NCBI RefSeq assembly: GCF_002160325.1
Contig: NZ_NFKJ01000015.1
Span: forward strand, 23,031 to 87,030
Length of the DNA: 64,000 nt
Reading direction: 5' to 3'
DNA from: Lachnoclostridium sp. An181
GTDB taxonomy: Bacteria > Bacillota > Clostridia > Lachnospirales > Lachnospiraceae
Shown in pieces: positions 14,165-22,560 of this stretch (positions are counted from its first letter, which is position 1; each line of letters opens with the position of its first letter). Position numbers and translations under genes: made by a program. The notes below the pieces were generated by a model that saw only the letters and a list, made by a program, of their open reading frames with translations, had not been told where the DNA came from and searched no databases.

Positions 14165-14431
14165 TTAAGACCGTCCACTTTGTTTGAGAATATGCATTGC
14201 TTTGTCATAATCTGTTTTTTTGACATAGATGATGTATTCATGCCCCAGTGACAGGTTTTCTCCGAAAGTGCCTGTAATACGCGATCCGGCATCCATAGGA
14301 GAAGGACTTTTTCTGTTTACAATATGTACATGATAGTCCACATTGTTCTGTGAGAGGATATCCCGCACGTTTGCCTGTTCTTCCATCTGGTATGTGCTCA
14401 AAAGTTGTTTGCGGTTAAATAATGTGATCAT
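14165..14431 (-). CDS. Small hypothetical protein, DUF2007-like C-terminus
   Basis: This 88-residue soluble protein starts at an ATG with AAGGAGGTG seven bases upstream, an excellent ribosome binding site. The C-terminal YIIYVKKTDYDKAMHILKQ pattern resembles the DUF2007 signal-transducing fold. The middle carries HVHIVNRKSPSPMDAG. There is no signal peptide or membrane helix. It lies 36 bases upstream of the hexosaminidase start on the same strand and may share its transcript. The gene is convincing; the function is unknown. Confidence 0.65.
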   Translation of the reverse strand: MITLFNRKQLLSTYQMEEQANVRDILSQNNVDYHVHIVNRKSPSPMDAGSRITGTFGENLSLGHEYIIYVKKTDYDKAMHILKQSGRS

Positions 14432-14526
14432 AAAAGACACCTCCTTAAAAACAGTTGGTTTAAAGTTATGTGTATTTTACCATATAATGGTAAAATAGGA
14501 AAGAAAAATTGTGGAAATAGCACAAA

Positions 14527-14994
14527 TCAGGAGGCTAACATCCGTACTGCCCGCAAGGCATCCCGGATGCGCAGTCCGTGCCAAAAAGAAGTCTGTACCA
14601 GATGCCCTTTGTACGGCTCCATATCACAATTGTCATCTAAAATGACGAAAGACTCAATGGGTTCTCCTTCCCAGCCATATAGCCAGGCACGGATTTCATG
14701 GCCGCGGCAGCCGCTTTCTGATACAGGGGTTTTGGAGAGAAAGGAGAGCCCGTATTCTTTGAATTTTTCTTCCAGCCGGTTAAATATCAATACTTCCTCG
14801 TTTTCCAGTCCCTTGTCTCTGTCAAACCAGCCGAGGCGCCAGGTGGAGGAAAGTACAAGGCGGGCATTTGTCCTGCCCACGATCCATTTCAGAAGACGCA
14901 GTTTTTTATCATTCACAAAATAAATCGTGTCAATGCGTTCGCGGCATCCGTTAAAATTCAGCACACCGTCAATGTCCAAAAATATGATCTTCAT
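14527..14994 (-). CDS. HAD-superfamily phosphatase, Swiss Army Knife RNA-repair type
   Basis: A 155-residue HAD-fold protein. The N-terminal MKIIFLDIDGVLNFNG is the nucleophile motif (Asp7 and Asp9). LVLSSTWR is the second motif, with a conserved Ser-Thr-Trp-Arg typical of the HAD_SAK group. FVILDDNCDM supplies the acidic metal ligands near the C-terminus. Relatives are cytosolic and some are linked to RNA-end processing, but the substrate here is unknown. It starts four bases after the AraC regulator stop and is probably co-transcribed with it. Confidence 0.75.
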   Translation of the reverse strand: MKIIFLDIDGVLNFNGCRERIDTIYFVNDKKLRLLKWIVGRTNARLVLSSTWRLGWFDRDKGLENEEVLIFNRLEEKFKEYGLSFLSKTPVSESGCRGHEIRAWLYGWEGEPIESFVILDDNCDMEPYKGHLVQTSFWHGLRIRDALRAVRMLAS

Positions 14995-14998
14995 ACGA

Positions 14999-16027
14999 TC
15001 ATGTCTCCTTTCCGCTCCGCTTTTTCTCGCGCATCCGGTATTTTAATGGCGTACAGTGGTAAGTGTTCTGGAACCGTCTGGCAAAGTTAGATGCATATGT
15101 GTATCCCACTTCTTTGGCAATTTCCTGTACAGATTTTTCCGTAGTGCAAAGCAAAGTGGCGGCAGTGCTCATCCGCAGGGAAGAGATGTATTCTCCGATC
15201 GTCATATGGAAATAATAAGGGAAACCGGCCTTTAGTTTTTGCGGGCTGATAAGAAAATCCCGGCTGAGCGCGTCGATCGTGGGAGGTTCCTTGTAGCATT
15301 TGGAAAGATAGTCGTGGATTTTCTGAATTATTCGAAAATCGTCGCTGGAGAACCGGATGTAGCGGTCATTTCCGATGGCAACTCCGCCGTAATCAATCTG
15401 TACGGAAAAAGCGTTGTTTCCATCTGCCGTTTGACACTGTGCGATTGAGCCAAGACAGTCTAAAATTGCGGATTCCAGATGAAATGGATTTAAAGAATCC
15501 GATGCATCAAACCGGATAAGCCTGTGGATGGCAGGCAGGATCCCAGCCGGAAGATGGCGGTATGTGTGATTTAAAAGAAAATATTTTTCCAGATCAAAAT
15601 TTTGAAAACGTCCGGCCAGCTCTTCAAAAAAGGCTGGATAGAGCGTTAGCTCTGCACCGTGAAAGTGTTGTCCAATCTTCCAGCGCTGGATGCCCTTTAC
15701 ATTTGCCTCAAGGGTCAGGAAGGAGGAGGGCTCAAAGGAGGAGGCGGCAAAGGAGGGGATATCAAAGCTGGTGGTGCCGTCATACACAAGACCGATTCGA
15801 AGAAGTTTCAAGGAGGTGGAAAAACAGATGGAAAAATCTTTGTGTATGGTATAATCACCGATTCCAAAATCATATTTCCCGGGATTTTGGTACAGACGGA
15901 CATATCCTTGTTCCGGTCTTTGCCTGCAATGATAGAGAGTATAGTGTTTGAAAGTTTCCGGAAGAAACTCCATTTGACATAGAAATTGTTCCCGGAATTC
16001 TTCGGGGGAGTTGGCACATGTATGCAT
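14999..16027 (-). CDS. AraC-family transcriptional regulator
   Basis: The 342-residue protein has an N-terminal effector region and a C-terminal AraC double helix-turn-helix (about 245-340), with FLISPQKLKAGFPYYFHMTIGEY in the first half and EIAKEVGYTYASNFARRFQNTYHCTPLKYR in the second. I chose the ATG ending at 16027 (MHTCANSPEEF) because AAAGGTG lies just upstream; the longer frame adds an implausible hydrophobic leader. It is divergent from the siderophore-type ABC importer about 200 bases away. By analogy with YbtA-type regulators it may sense an iron-siderophore complex and activate that importer. That role is inference. Confidence 0.85.
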   Translation of the reverse strand: MHTCANSPEEFREQFLCQMEFLPETFKHYTLYHCRQRPEQGYVRLYQNPGKYDFGIGDYTIHKDFSICFSTSLKLLRIGLVYDGTTSFDIPSFAASSFEPSSFLTLEANVKGIQRWKIGQHFHGAELTLYPAFFEELAGRFQNFDLEKYFLLNHTYRHLPAGILPAIHRLIRFDASDSLNPFHLESAILDCLGSIAQCQTADGNNAFSVQIDYGGVAIGNDRYIRFSSDDFRIIQKIHDYLSKCYKEPPTIDALSRDFLISPQKLKAGFPYYFHMTIGEYISSLRMSTAATLLCTTEKSVQEIAKEVGYTYASNFARRFQNTYHCTPLKYRMREKKRSGKET

Positions 16028-16145
16028 GTTTTCACACCTTTCTGTTGACTGTTGAGTTTTACATGATTTGTTTCCTGAAAACAGTATAAAAAAGAAGAAT
16101 AAATAATGCAATAGGATGATAAAATAATCATTAAAGATAATTTTC

Positions 16146-16174
16146 TTGCAACAGAAGTGAAGTGATGATATGCT
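16146..16174 (+). promoter_or_regulatory. Promoter of the first iron-type ABC operon
   Basis: TTGCAA (16146-16151), a 17-base spacer and TATGCT (16169-16174), with TGA immediately before the -10 box, form a good extended -10 sigma-A promoter. It faces the binding-protein gene at 16231, and the operator-like repeat at 16185-16200 overlaps the expected start site. Confidence 0.65.
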
Positions 16175-16184
16175 CTTGCAGTCG

Positions 16185-16200
16185 GTTAGATAGACCTAAC
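16185..16200. promoter_or_regulatory. Inverted repeat GTTAG-N6-CTAAC, candidate iron-responsive operator
   Basis: GTTAG (16185-16189) and CTAAC (16196-16200) are separated by six bases and lie 11 bases after the -10 box, where a repressor would block transcription. The same TTAG-N6-CTAA core occurs in the matching position before the other FecCD operon at 54152-54165. It resembles TTAG/CTAA-rich boxes of DtxR/IdeR-type iron regulators; the regulator itself is not identified. Confidence 0.6.
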
Positions 16201-16230
16201 TTTTGAACCGGACAAAGGAGGATTTAAAAT

Positions 16231-17172
16231 ATGCGGACAAAGATGAAAGTATTATTCGCAATCTTGATACTTGGTACTGCTGTTCTTGCTGGCTGCAGAA
16301 ACCAAGAGAATACAGGCGGAGACGCAAAAACAGAGACTATAAAAGTGACAGATGCAAAAGGGGAGGTGGAGATCCCCAAAAATCCTGAGAGGATCGTGGA
16401 TTTAAGCGGAAACAGCGATATTCTTTCTGTTCTTGGTTATCAGGTTGTGGGCACGGCAAACTCGGATGCCTATGATTACACAAAATTTCCGTCTTATCTG
16501 GAGGAAACATTGAAAGGCGCAAAAATTTTGGGATACAGCATGCAGGACACAATGGATGTGGAAGGCATACTGGAGCTGGAACCGGATTTGATCCTTATTT
16601 CCAATGTTCAGGAAAAAATGTACGAGCAGTTAAAAGACGTGGCTCCGACAGTTATGATCGAGCTTGAGCAGATTGATTGGCGTGAAGATATGAGAAAAAT
16701 CGGAAGAATGTTTAAAAAAGAAGACAAGGTCGATGCATGGCTGAAAGAATATCAGAAAGTGGCAGAAGAAAAAGGAGAGGAAATCCGCAGTCAATACGGG
16801 CAGGAAACCACGTATCTTCCGCTGCTTGCAAGCGGCGGACAGCTCTATGTATTTGACGCAGCCGGGATTGGCGGCGTGATGTTTGAGGATATGGGGCTGA
16901 AAAAGCCTGCGGATCTTCCAAAACAGGATAATATAAGCCTTCCGGTCATTTCCTATGAAGGATTGGCCAAGTTGGATGCAGATTACATCTTTGTGGTGGG
17001 AACCAAGGAGGATACAGAGAGCCTTTTTGACAATGCAGTGTTCAAAAGCATGAGGGCAGTGCAGGAGGGAAATGTAGTGAAAATGCCTTCGAGCCCGTAC
17101 TTCAATATGGGTTACAGCTGTATCGGAAAGCAGAAGTTTGTGGAAGAGTTCTTGGACCTTATGGAGAAATAG
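16231..17172 (+). CDS. Iron-siderophore/heme-type ABC transporter binding lipoprotein
   Basis: The 313-residue substrate-binding protein belongs to the FhuD/BtuF family (peripla_BP_2 fold). The signal peptide ends in the lipobox LAGC, so it should be a lipoprotein on the outer face of the membrane. NPERIVDLSGNSDILSVLGYQVVG opens the first lobe and a long linking helix (DKVDAWLKEYQKVAEEKGEEI) connects to the second. AAAGGAGG lies about ten bases before the ATG. It is the first gene of a complete four-gene importer. Ferric siderophore, heme or cobalamin are all possible; iron is favoured by the operator and the AraC neighbour. Confidence 0.88.
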   Translation: MRTKMKVLFAILILGTAVLAGCRNQENTGGDAKTETIKVTDAKGEVEIPKNPERIVDLSGNSDILSVLGYQVVGTANSDAYDYTKFPSYLEETLKGAKILGYSMQDTMDVEGILELEPDLILISNVQEKMYEQLKDVAPTVMIELEQIDWREDMRKIGRMFKKEDKVDAWLKEYQKVAEEKGEEIRSQYGQETTYLPLLASGGQLYVFDAAGIGGVMFEDMGLKKPADLPKQDNISLPVISYEGLAKLDADYIFVVGTKEDTESLFDNAVFKSMRAVQEGNVVKMPSSPYFNMGYSCIGKQKFVEEFLDLMEK

Positions 17173-17175
17173 AGA

Positions 17176-18159
17176 ATGAAAAGAAAAGTTGCAATACTTG
17201 CGGCAGTGGGGATTCTTGTGCTGCTTGCTGGAATGATGCTTTCTGTCATGCTTGGCGCAAAGGAATTGTCCATACAGCAGGTTTTTCATGGTATCTTTGG
17301 GTTTGAGGGAAGTCTGGACGATCAGCTTGTTAGGGATGTCCGCCTTCCGAGGATGCTTTTAAGCGTTCTGGTGGGAGGAATGCTCGCCATTGGCGGGGCT
17401 TTGATGCAGGGGATTTTACGAAATCCCATTGCTGAGCCCTCAGTCCTGGGGGTGACGCAAGGAGCCACGTTGGCAGTGGCAGTCTCCTCTGTATCATCTT
17501 TGGCAGGAGGGGCTTATGGCAATTTTGTTATGGCCCTTGCAGGCGCTGCGGTAAGTGGAGGCCTGATCCTGCTTTTCTCTATGCACCGGGCATCCAATCA
17601 GAATTTTTCGAGAATCCTTTTGGCGGGCACGGCCATGAGCATGTTTTTTTTATCCATGGCATCCGTCCTTGCGCTTGTGGGCAACAGGTCCCAGGAACTG
17701 GCGTTTTGGGTGGCGGGCGGATTTCGGACAAGCAGCTGGCCTGCAGTGGCTGTTTTAAGTTTCACCGGCGCTGCGGCAATGTTAGTTTCCGTTTTGCTTG
17801 CAGGAAAGATCAACCTTCTTGCCATGGGAGATGAGATGGCGCTTGCCGTTGGGATACTGCCGGAAAAGGTAAAAAGGCAGACGATTATGATCGTGGTACC
17901 CATCTGCGCAGTCTGTGTGGCTGTGGCAGGAAACATAGGATTTGTGGGTCTTTTTGTTCCCCATATTGTTCGGAAAATCGTGGGGAATGACTACAGGGCG
18001 CTGATACCCCTGTCTTTTGTGTTTGGGGCAGCAGTGATGGTGTTTGCGGATATTGCGGCGAGAATGCTCATGGCGCCATATGAACTGCCGGTGGGACTGT
18101 TTTGCGCATTTATTGGAGTGCCTGTATTTTTAATGCTTGTGAGGAAGGAGAAAAATTAA
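17176..18159 (+). CDS. FecCD-family ABC permease (first subunit)
   Basis: This 327-residue membrane protein has the roughly ten-helix FecCD/BtuC architecture. Family marks are VRLPRMLLSVLVGGMLAIGGALMQGILRNPIAEPSVLGVTQGA near the N-terminus, and GNIGFVGLFVPHIVRKIVGNDYR followed by the DIAARMLMAPYELPVG segment near the C-terminus. It starts three bases after the binding-protein stop and should form a heterodimeric channel with the next gene product. Confidence 0.92.
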   Translation: MKRKVAILAAVGILVLLAGMMLSVMLGAKELSIQQVFHGIFGFEGSLDDQLVRDVRLPRMLLSVLVGGMLAIGGALMQGILRNPIAEPSVLGVTQGATLAVAVSSVSSLAGGAYGNFVMALAGAAVSGGLILLFSMHRASNQNFSRILLAGTAMSMFFLSMASVLALVGNRSQELAFWVAGGFRTSSWPAVAVLSFTGAAAMLVSVLLAGKINLLAMGDEMALAVGILPEKVKRQTIMIVVPICAVCVAVAGNIGFVGLFVPHIVRKIVGNDYRALIPLSFVFGAAVMVFADIAARMLMAPYELPVGLFCAFIGVPVFLMLVRKEKN

Positions 18160-18160
18160 A

Positions 18161-19168
18161 ATGTGCAGGTCTAAAAATAAAAAAATCTTTCTTGCAGCAT
18201 GTATCCTTTTGGCTGCGGCAGTGTGCTTATCTTTGACTATGGGCAGTTACCAGATGACATTGGAGGAGATTTTTGCAACCTTTTTTGGAAAGGGAAACCG
18301 GCTCTGGGAATTTACCATTTATGAGTCAAGGCTTCCAAGGATCGTGCTTGCAGTCATCGTGGCATCTGCACTTGGAATTTCCGGGTGCATTCTTCAGGCA
18401 GTCACGAGAAATCCTTTGGCAGAGCCAGGGGTCGTGGGGATCAATGCGGGGGCCGCTCTCATGGTAGTGCTCTGGATCGCGGCAGGAACAAAGGCTTACT
18501 ATTCGGTTCTCCCGGTTTCGTCTGCCATGTTGATGCCGGCAGTCGCCATGTTTGGAAGTCTTTTATCTTTGGCGGTCGTCTGTGCGCTTTCCTATAAACA
18601 GGGGATAGGGGCCATTCGTTTCATTTTGTGCGGAATTGGGGTGAATGCAGCCATAAACGCTGTCATTTCTTTTTGCCAGCTGAGCATGAGCAAAGGAGAT
18701 TTCAACCAGGTGCTGACATGGACAAATGGAAGTCTTTGGGGCAGCAGCTGGAATTATATCGTGCTCACAATACCGCCTGTGCTTGTACTGGGCGGTGTTG
18801 CCGTATGCAGGGCAAAGGTGCTGGACGTGCTTGCGCTTGGGGATGAACTGGCGTCTGGTGTCGGGCTTTCTGTACATAGAGAGCGGGCTTTTTTTCTGGT
18901 TTTGGCCACCTTGTTGGCAGCGTGCGCCACAGCGGTTGCCGGTAATATTGCATTTCTTGCACTTCTTGGGCCGCAGCTTGCAAAAAAGCTGGCCGGGAAT
19001 CAACACAAGGTCATTCTTCCCTTGTCGGCAATGATCGCGTCCATTCTTTTGGTGGGGGCAGATGTCATTGCAAGAACACTTTTTTCGCCGATCGAGATTC
19101 CGGTTGGAATCGTGGTATCGATTGTAGGCGTGCCGTATTTTATCTATTTGATGCTGAAAGGAAAGTAG
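18161..19168 (+). CDS. FecCD-family ABC permease (second subunit)
   Basis: The 335-residue protein is the partner permease, with the same fold. It shows SRLPRIVLAVIVASALGISGCILQAVTRNPLAEPGVVGINAGA and later GNIAFLALLGPQLAKKLAGNQHK. The start lies one base after the upstream stop, and its ribosome binding site (AGGAAGGAG) is inside the previous gene, which implies tight coupling. Two different permeases in one operon indicate a heterodimer, unlike the single-permease operon at 54 kb. Confidence 0.92.
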   Translation: MCRSKNKKIFLAACILLAAAVCLSLTMGSYQMTLEEIFATFFGKGNRLWEFTIYESRLPRIVLAVIVASALGISGCILQAVTRNPLAEPGVVGINAGAALMVVLWIAAGTKAYYSVLPVSSAMLMPAVAMFGSLLSLAVVCALSYKQGIGAIRFILCGIGVNAAINAVISFCQLSMSKGDFNQVLTWTNGSLWGSSWNYIVLTIPPVLVLGGVAVCRAKVLDVLALGDELASGVGLSVHRERAFFLVLATLLAACATAVAGNIAFLALLGPQLAKKLAGNQHKVILPLSAMIASILLVGADVIARTLFSPIEIPVGIVVSIVGVPYFIYLMLKGK

Positions 19169-19176
19169 AGAGCGAT

Positions 19177-19962
19177 ATGAGTATTGAAGTAAAAAATCTA
19201 TGTGCAGCGTACAATGAAAGAGTGATACTCTCTGATGTGAATCTAAAAATCCCAAAAGGCAGGATCACCATGCTCATTGGTCAGAACGGATGTGGAAAAT
19301 CAACTTTATTAAAGACAATGGCGCGCATTTTGCCGGCGAAAAAAGGGGATATCTTTTTGGAAGGAAAGAACATGGCCGGCATGACCAAGAAAGCCATTGC
19401 AAGGAGATTGGCGGTCTTGCCGCAAAGTCCGGTCGTACCGGAGGGGATCCTTGTCAAAGAGTTGGTGGGATACGGGCGGTTTCCCTATCAAAAACCACTG
19501 TCCGGACTTGGGAGAGAAGATCACAAAATCATAAATTGGGCCATGGAGAAGACAGGGGTGTACGAGCTTAGAGAGCGGAAGGTGGAGGAATTGTCCGGAG
19601 GCCAAAGGCAGAGAGTGTGGCTGGCTTTGGCGCTTGCTCAAAAGACAGGGGTCCTTTTGCTTGATGAGCCCACAACGTATCTGGATATGGCGCATCAGCT
19701 GGAGATTCTGGAACTTTTAAAAAAGCTAAATCAGGAAGAAGAGGTGACGATCGTGGTAGTTATACACGAGCTGAACCATGCGGCAAAATTTGGAGATCAT
19801 ATCGTAGGGCTGAAAAACGGGGAGGTTTTGTTCGAGGGAACTCCGGAGGATGTCATTTGCCGGGAGAATTTAAGGAATCTTTACGAGATCGATGCTGTAC
19901 TTGTAAATCAAAGAGAAAAAGGTTATCCAATCTGTATGGATTATTCGCTGATTGGTAGGTGA
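19177..19962 (+). CDS. ABC transporter ATP-binding protein (FhuC/FepC type)
   Basis: The 261-residue ATPase energises the importer encoded just upstream. It has Walker A GQNGCGKST (near residue 37), signature LSGGQRQRVWLALALAQ, Walker B LLLDEPTTYLD and the switch histidine in VVVIHELNHAAKFG. DEPTTYLD is typical of siderophore/heme-type importers. It begins eight bases after the second permease. I see no strong terminator in the short stretch after it. Confidence 0.93.
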   Translation: MSIEVKNLCAAYNERVILSDVNLKIPKGRITMLIGQNGCGKSTLLKTMARILPAKKGDIFLEGKNMAGMTKKAIARRLAVLPQSPVVPEGILVKELVGYGRFPYQKPLSGLGREDHKIINWAMEKTGVYELRERKVEELSGGQRQRVWLALALAQKTGVLLLDEPTTYLDMAHQLEILELLKKLNQEEEVTIVVVIHELNHAAKFGDHIVGLKNGEVLFEGTPEDVICRENLRNLYEIDAVLVNQREKGYPICMDYSLIGR

Positions 19963-20050
19963 GGATGGCATCCTGGATGAAATGTATCAGATTATTGAAG
20001 AGATGGGCGCAGAAAAGACGATTTTTCTGTGCTCTTTTCGATTATTAGTA

Positions 20051-20079
20051 TTAACAAGGCATCGTTTTTCCGCTATAAT
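20051..20079 (+). promoter_or_regulatory. Promoter of xpaC-telA
   Basis: TTAACA (20051-20056), a 17-base spacer and a perfect TATAAT (20074-20079) form a good sigma-A promoter, placing the start about 65 bases before the XpaC-like gene. Confidence 0.75.
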
Positions 20080-20152
20080 AGAGGAACAATAAAGTTACGG
20101 CAAAATAAGAAAATTTGCCGTTTTGGCATCATCAGAAAAAGGAGCAGTAAAA

Positions 20153-21385
20153 ATGAGAAATGGTTGGGATTTTGAAAGATTCGGCGAGGATATCAGGAGA
20201 ACTGTGCAGGGCGCGGTGGATTCCGGAGATTTTCGCAGGCTGAATCAGACAATACAGGAAACGATTGGAAAAGCTGTGAATGGTTTCGGGGATGCATACC
20301 GCCAGGCAAGGGGAAACAATGGGAGAGAAGACTATGGATATGATTACCGGCAAAAGGCTAATCCGGACTGGCAGAAGGTAGATTTGGACAAACTAAAACA
20401 ACCCACGCTCTATGCAAAGACAACCGCCACAAAAGTGGTCGGGATCATTTTGGCCAGCATTGGATATGCGGCAGGAGGAGCCCTGCTTTTAGGGCTTTTG
20501 ATAACAGGGGTCACAACGCTGATCATCGGAAATAACATCGGCATGCAGCTTGCGCTCAGTATTCTGTTAGTCCTTGTCCTTGGCTGTGCAGTGATGGCAG
20601 TCATTGGAACAAAGATGCTCGGGCGTGTAAAACGTTTCCGAAACTATGTACAGCAGATTGGAAATAAAGCTTACTGTAATGTCAGCGACTTTGCAAACCG
20701 GTACGGGAAAAGGGAAAAATTTGTTGTCAAAGATTTGGAGTGGATGATCGCAAAGGGCTGGTTTATACAGGGGCATCTGGATGATCAAAAAGCCTGCCTG
20801 ATCACCACGAATGCGGCCTATGATGAATACAAAAGCCTGATGGCGCGGATGCGGGAAGAAAAAGAACGCTCACAGTCCGAGGCATTCCAAAAAAAGAGGC
20901 AGGAAGAAGAGCAGAAAAATAGAAGGGCAGCCGCTGATCCGAAGATACAGGAAGTCATTGATACGGGAAATCGGTATATTGCAAAATTGAAAGAGTGCAA
21001 CGATGCGATTCCGGGGGAAGTTGTGTCAGAGAAGATTTCCAGGATGGAATTATTGACAAGGCGGATTTTTGAAAGAGTTGAGCAGGAGCCGGATACGGTT
21101 TCAGATATCCGAAGACTGATGGAATATTATCTGCCAACAGCAGTGAAACTTTTGGAAGCTTATGAGGAACTGGACTCTTTGCCGGTACAGGGGGAAAATA
21201 TCCTTTCTTCCAAAAAGGAGATAGAAGATACACTGGATACCTTGAACTTTGCATTTGAACAGCTTCTTGACAGCCTTTTTCAGGATACGGCATGGGATGT
21301 ATCTTCCGATATTTCCGTGCTGAAGACCATGCTTGCACAGGAAGGGCTGACAGGCAAAGATTTTAAGACAGGAGGAAAACGATGA
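20153..21385 (+). CDS. XpaC-like 5-bromo-4-chloroindolyl phosphate hydrolysis family protein
   Basis: The 410-residue protein has an N-terminal amphipathic region, two membrane helices in the middle (about 88-112 and 120-150), and a long C-terminal helical part rich in Glu and Lys (about 225-400). This matches the XpaC family, named after a Bacillus phenotype whose biochemical role is unclear. I chose the ATG at 20153 because AAAAGGAG lies about eight bases upstream; a TTG thirty bases earlier has no such site. It is coupled to telA by an ATGA overlap, the usual arrangement of this pair, which is associated with resistance to toxic anions and envelope stress. Confidence 0.75.
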   Translation: MRNGWDFERFGEDIRRTVQGAVDSGDFRRLNQTIQETIGKAVNGFGDAYRQARGNNGREDYGYDYRQKANPDWQKVDLDKLKQPTLYAKTTATKVVGIILASIGYAAGGALLLGLLITGVTTLIIGNNIGMQLALSILLVLVLGCAVMAVIGTKMLGRVKRFRNYVQQIGNKAYCNVSDFANRYGKREKFVVKDLEWMIAKGWFIQGHLDDQKACLITTNAAYDEYKSLMARMREEKERSQSEAFQKKRQEEEQKNRRAAADPKIQEVIDTGNRYIAKLKECNDAIPGEVVSEKISRMELLTRRIFERVEQEPDTVSDIRRLMEYYLPTAVKLLEAYEELDSLPVQGENILSSKKEIEDTLDTLNFAFEQLLDSLFQDTAWDVSSDISVLKTMLAQEGLTGKDFKTGGKR

Positions 21386-22512
21386 GCAACGATTTGAACG
21401 ATTTGGAGACAACACCGACATTGACGTTGAATCCTTTTGAGGATAGCGCGCCCAAACCTGCAGAGGTGAAAAAGGAGGAGCCGGTCATGGACGAGAGTGT
21501 TCTGTCGGAGGAAGAGAAAAGGATGGCAGAACAGTTTGCAAAACAGATCGATCTTACCAATTCATCCATGATCCTGCAGTATGGGGCCGGAACCCAGAAG
21601 AAGATGGCTGACTTTTCTGAGACAGCCCTTGAAAATGTGAGGACAAAAGATCTGGGGGAGGTGGGAACTCTTCTTGGAAACGTGGTGCAGGAGTTGAAAG
21701 ATTTTGACGAGGAAGAGGAGAGGGGATTCTTTGGCATCTTTAAAAAGCAGGCAAATAAAATTCAAAATCTAAAGGCAAAATATGCCAAGGCTGAAGCAAA
21801 CATCAATCAGATCTGCAAAGTCCTGGAAAATCATCAGGTCAAACTGATGAAGGATATTGCACTTCTTGACAAAATGTATGAGCTGAACCTTACTTACTTT
21901 AAAGAGCTGACCATGTACATTCTTGCGGGAAAGAAAAAGTTAAAAGAAGTGCGTGAGGGACAACTTGCAGACATGACCATGACGGCGCAGAGAAGCGCTC
22001 TTGCAGAGGATGCGCAGGCTGCCAGAGATATGGAGTCTATGTGCCAGAGATTTGAAAAGAAGATTCATGACCTGGAGCTTACAAGAATGGTGTCCATCCA
22101 GACAGCGCCGCAGATTCGCCTTGTACAGAACAACGATACAGTAATGGTGGAAAAAATACAGTCCACGATCGTGAACACGATTCCTCTTTGGAAGAGCCAG
22201 ATGGTACTGGCCCTTGGCGTGGCGCATTCCACACAGGCTGCCAAAGCGCAAAGAGAGGTCACGGATATGACAAACGAGCTGCTGCGGAAGAATGCGGAGA
22301 CATTAAAAATGGCGACGATTGAGACTGCGAAGGAATCCGAGCGCGGCATTGTGGATATGGAGACGCTGAAAGCGACAAACGAATCCCTCATCTCAACGTT
22401 GGATGAAGTGATGAATATCCAGCAGGAGGGAAGAAGAAAACGGCAGGAAGCAGAAGTGGAGATGCAGAAACTGGAAAATGAATTAAAGGAAAAACTTCTG
22501 CAGCTCAGATAA
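21382..22512 (+). CDS. TelA-family toxic anion resistance protein
   Basis: The 376-residue soluble, almost wholly helical protein belongs to the TelA/KlaA family (toxic anion resistance, first linked to tellurite). Family features are the long coiled-coil centre (VQELKDFDEEEERGFFGIFKKQANKIQNLKAKYAKAEANI), the MDMESMCQRFEKKI-like helix region, and PLWKSQMVLALGVAHSTQA. The start overlaps the XpaC-like stop by four bases. The exact molecular role of TelA is unsettled. A terminator follows. Confidence 0.88.
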   Translation: MSNDLNDLETTPTLTLNPFEDSAPKPAEVKKEEPVMDESVLSEEEKRMAEQFAKQIDLTNSSMILQYGAGTQKKMADFSETALENVRTKDLGEVGTLLGNVVQELKDFDEEEERGFFGIFKKQANKIQNLKAKYAKAEANINQICKVLENHQVKLMKDIALLDKMYELNLTYFKELTMYILAGKKKLKEVREGQLADMTMTAQRSALAEDAQAARDMESMCQRFEKKIHDLELTRMVSIQTAPQIRLVQNNDTVMVEKIQSTIVNTIPLWKSQMVLALGVAHSTQAAKAQREVTDMTNELLRKNAETLKMATIETAKESERGIVDMETLKATNESLISTLDEVMNIQQEGRRKRQEAEVEMQKLENELKEKLLQLR

Positions 22513-22516
22513 AAAA

Positions 22517-22560
22517 TGGAGGCAAAATCCTTAGTAAAAAGGAAACTGCCTCCAATTCTT
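22517..22560. terminator. Convergent terminator after telA
   Basis: TGGAGGCA (22517-22524) pairs with TGCCTCCA (22547-22554) around a 22-base loop with some internal pairing. The elements lie between telA and the convergent dipeptidase gene, and the AT-rich flanks make it usable on both strands. Confidence 0.65.

Noticed and set aside
19952..20092. A 46-codon frame (TTG start, then GEDGILDEMYQIIEEMG...) after the first ABC ATPase gene.
   Set aside because: It has no convincing ribosome binding site, overlaps the end of the ATPase gene, and its 3' part coincides with the xpaC promoter. It could be a gene relic, but evidence is too thin to list.
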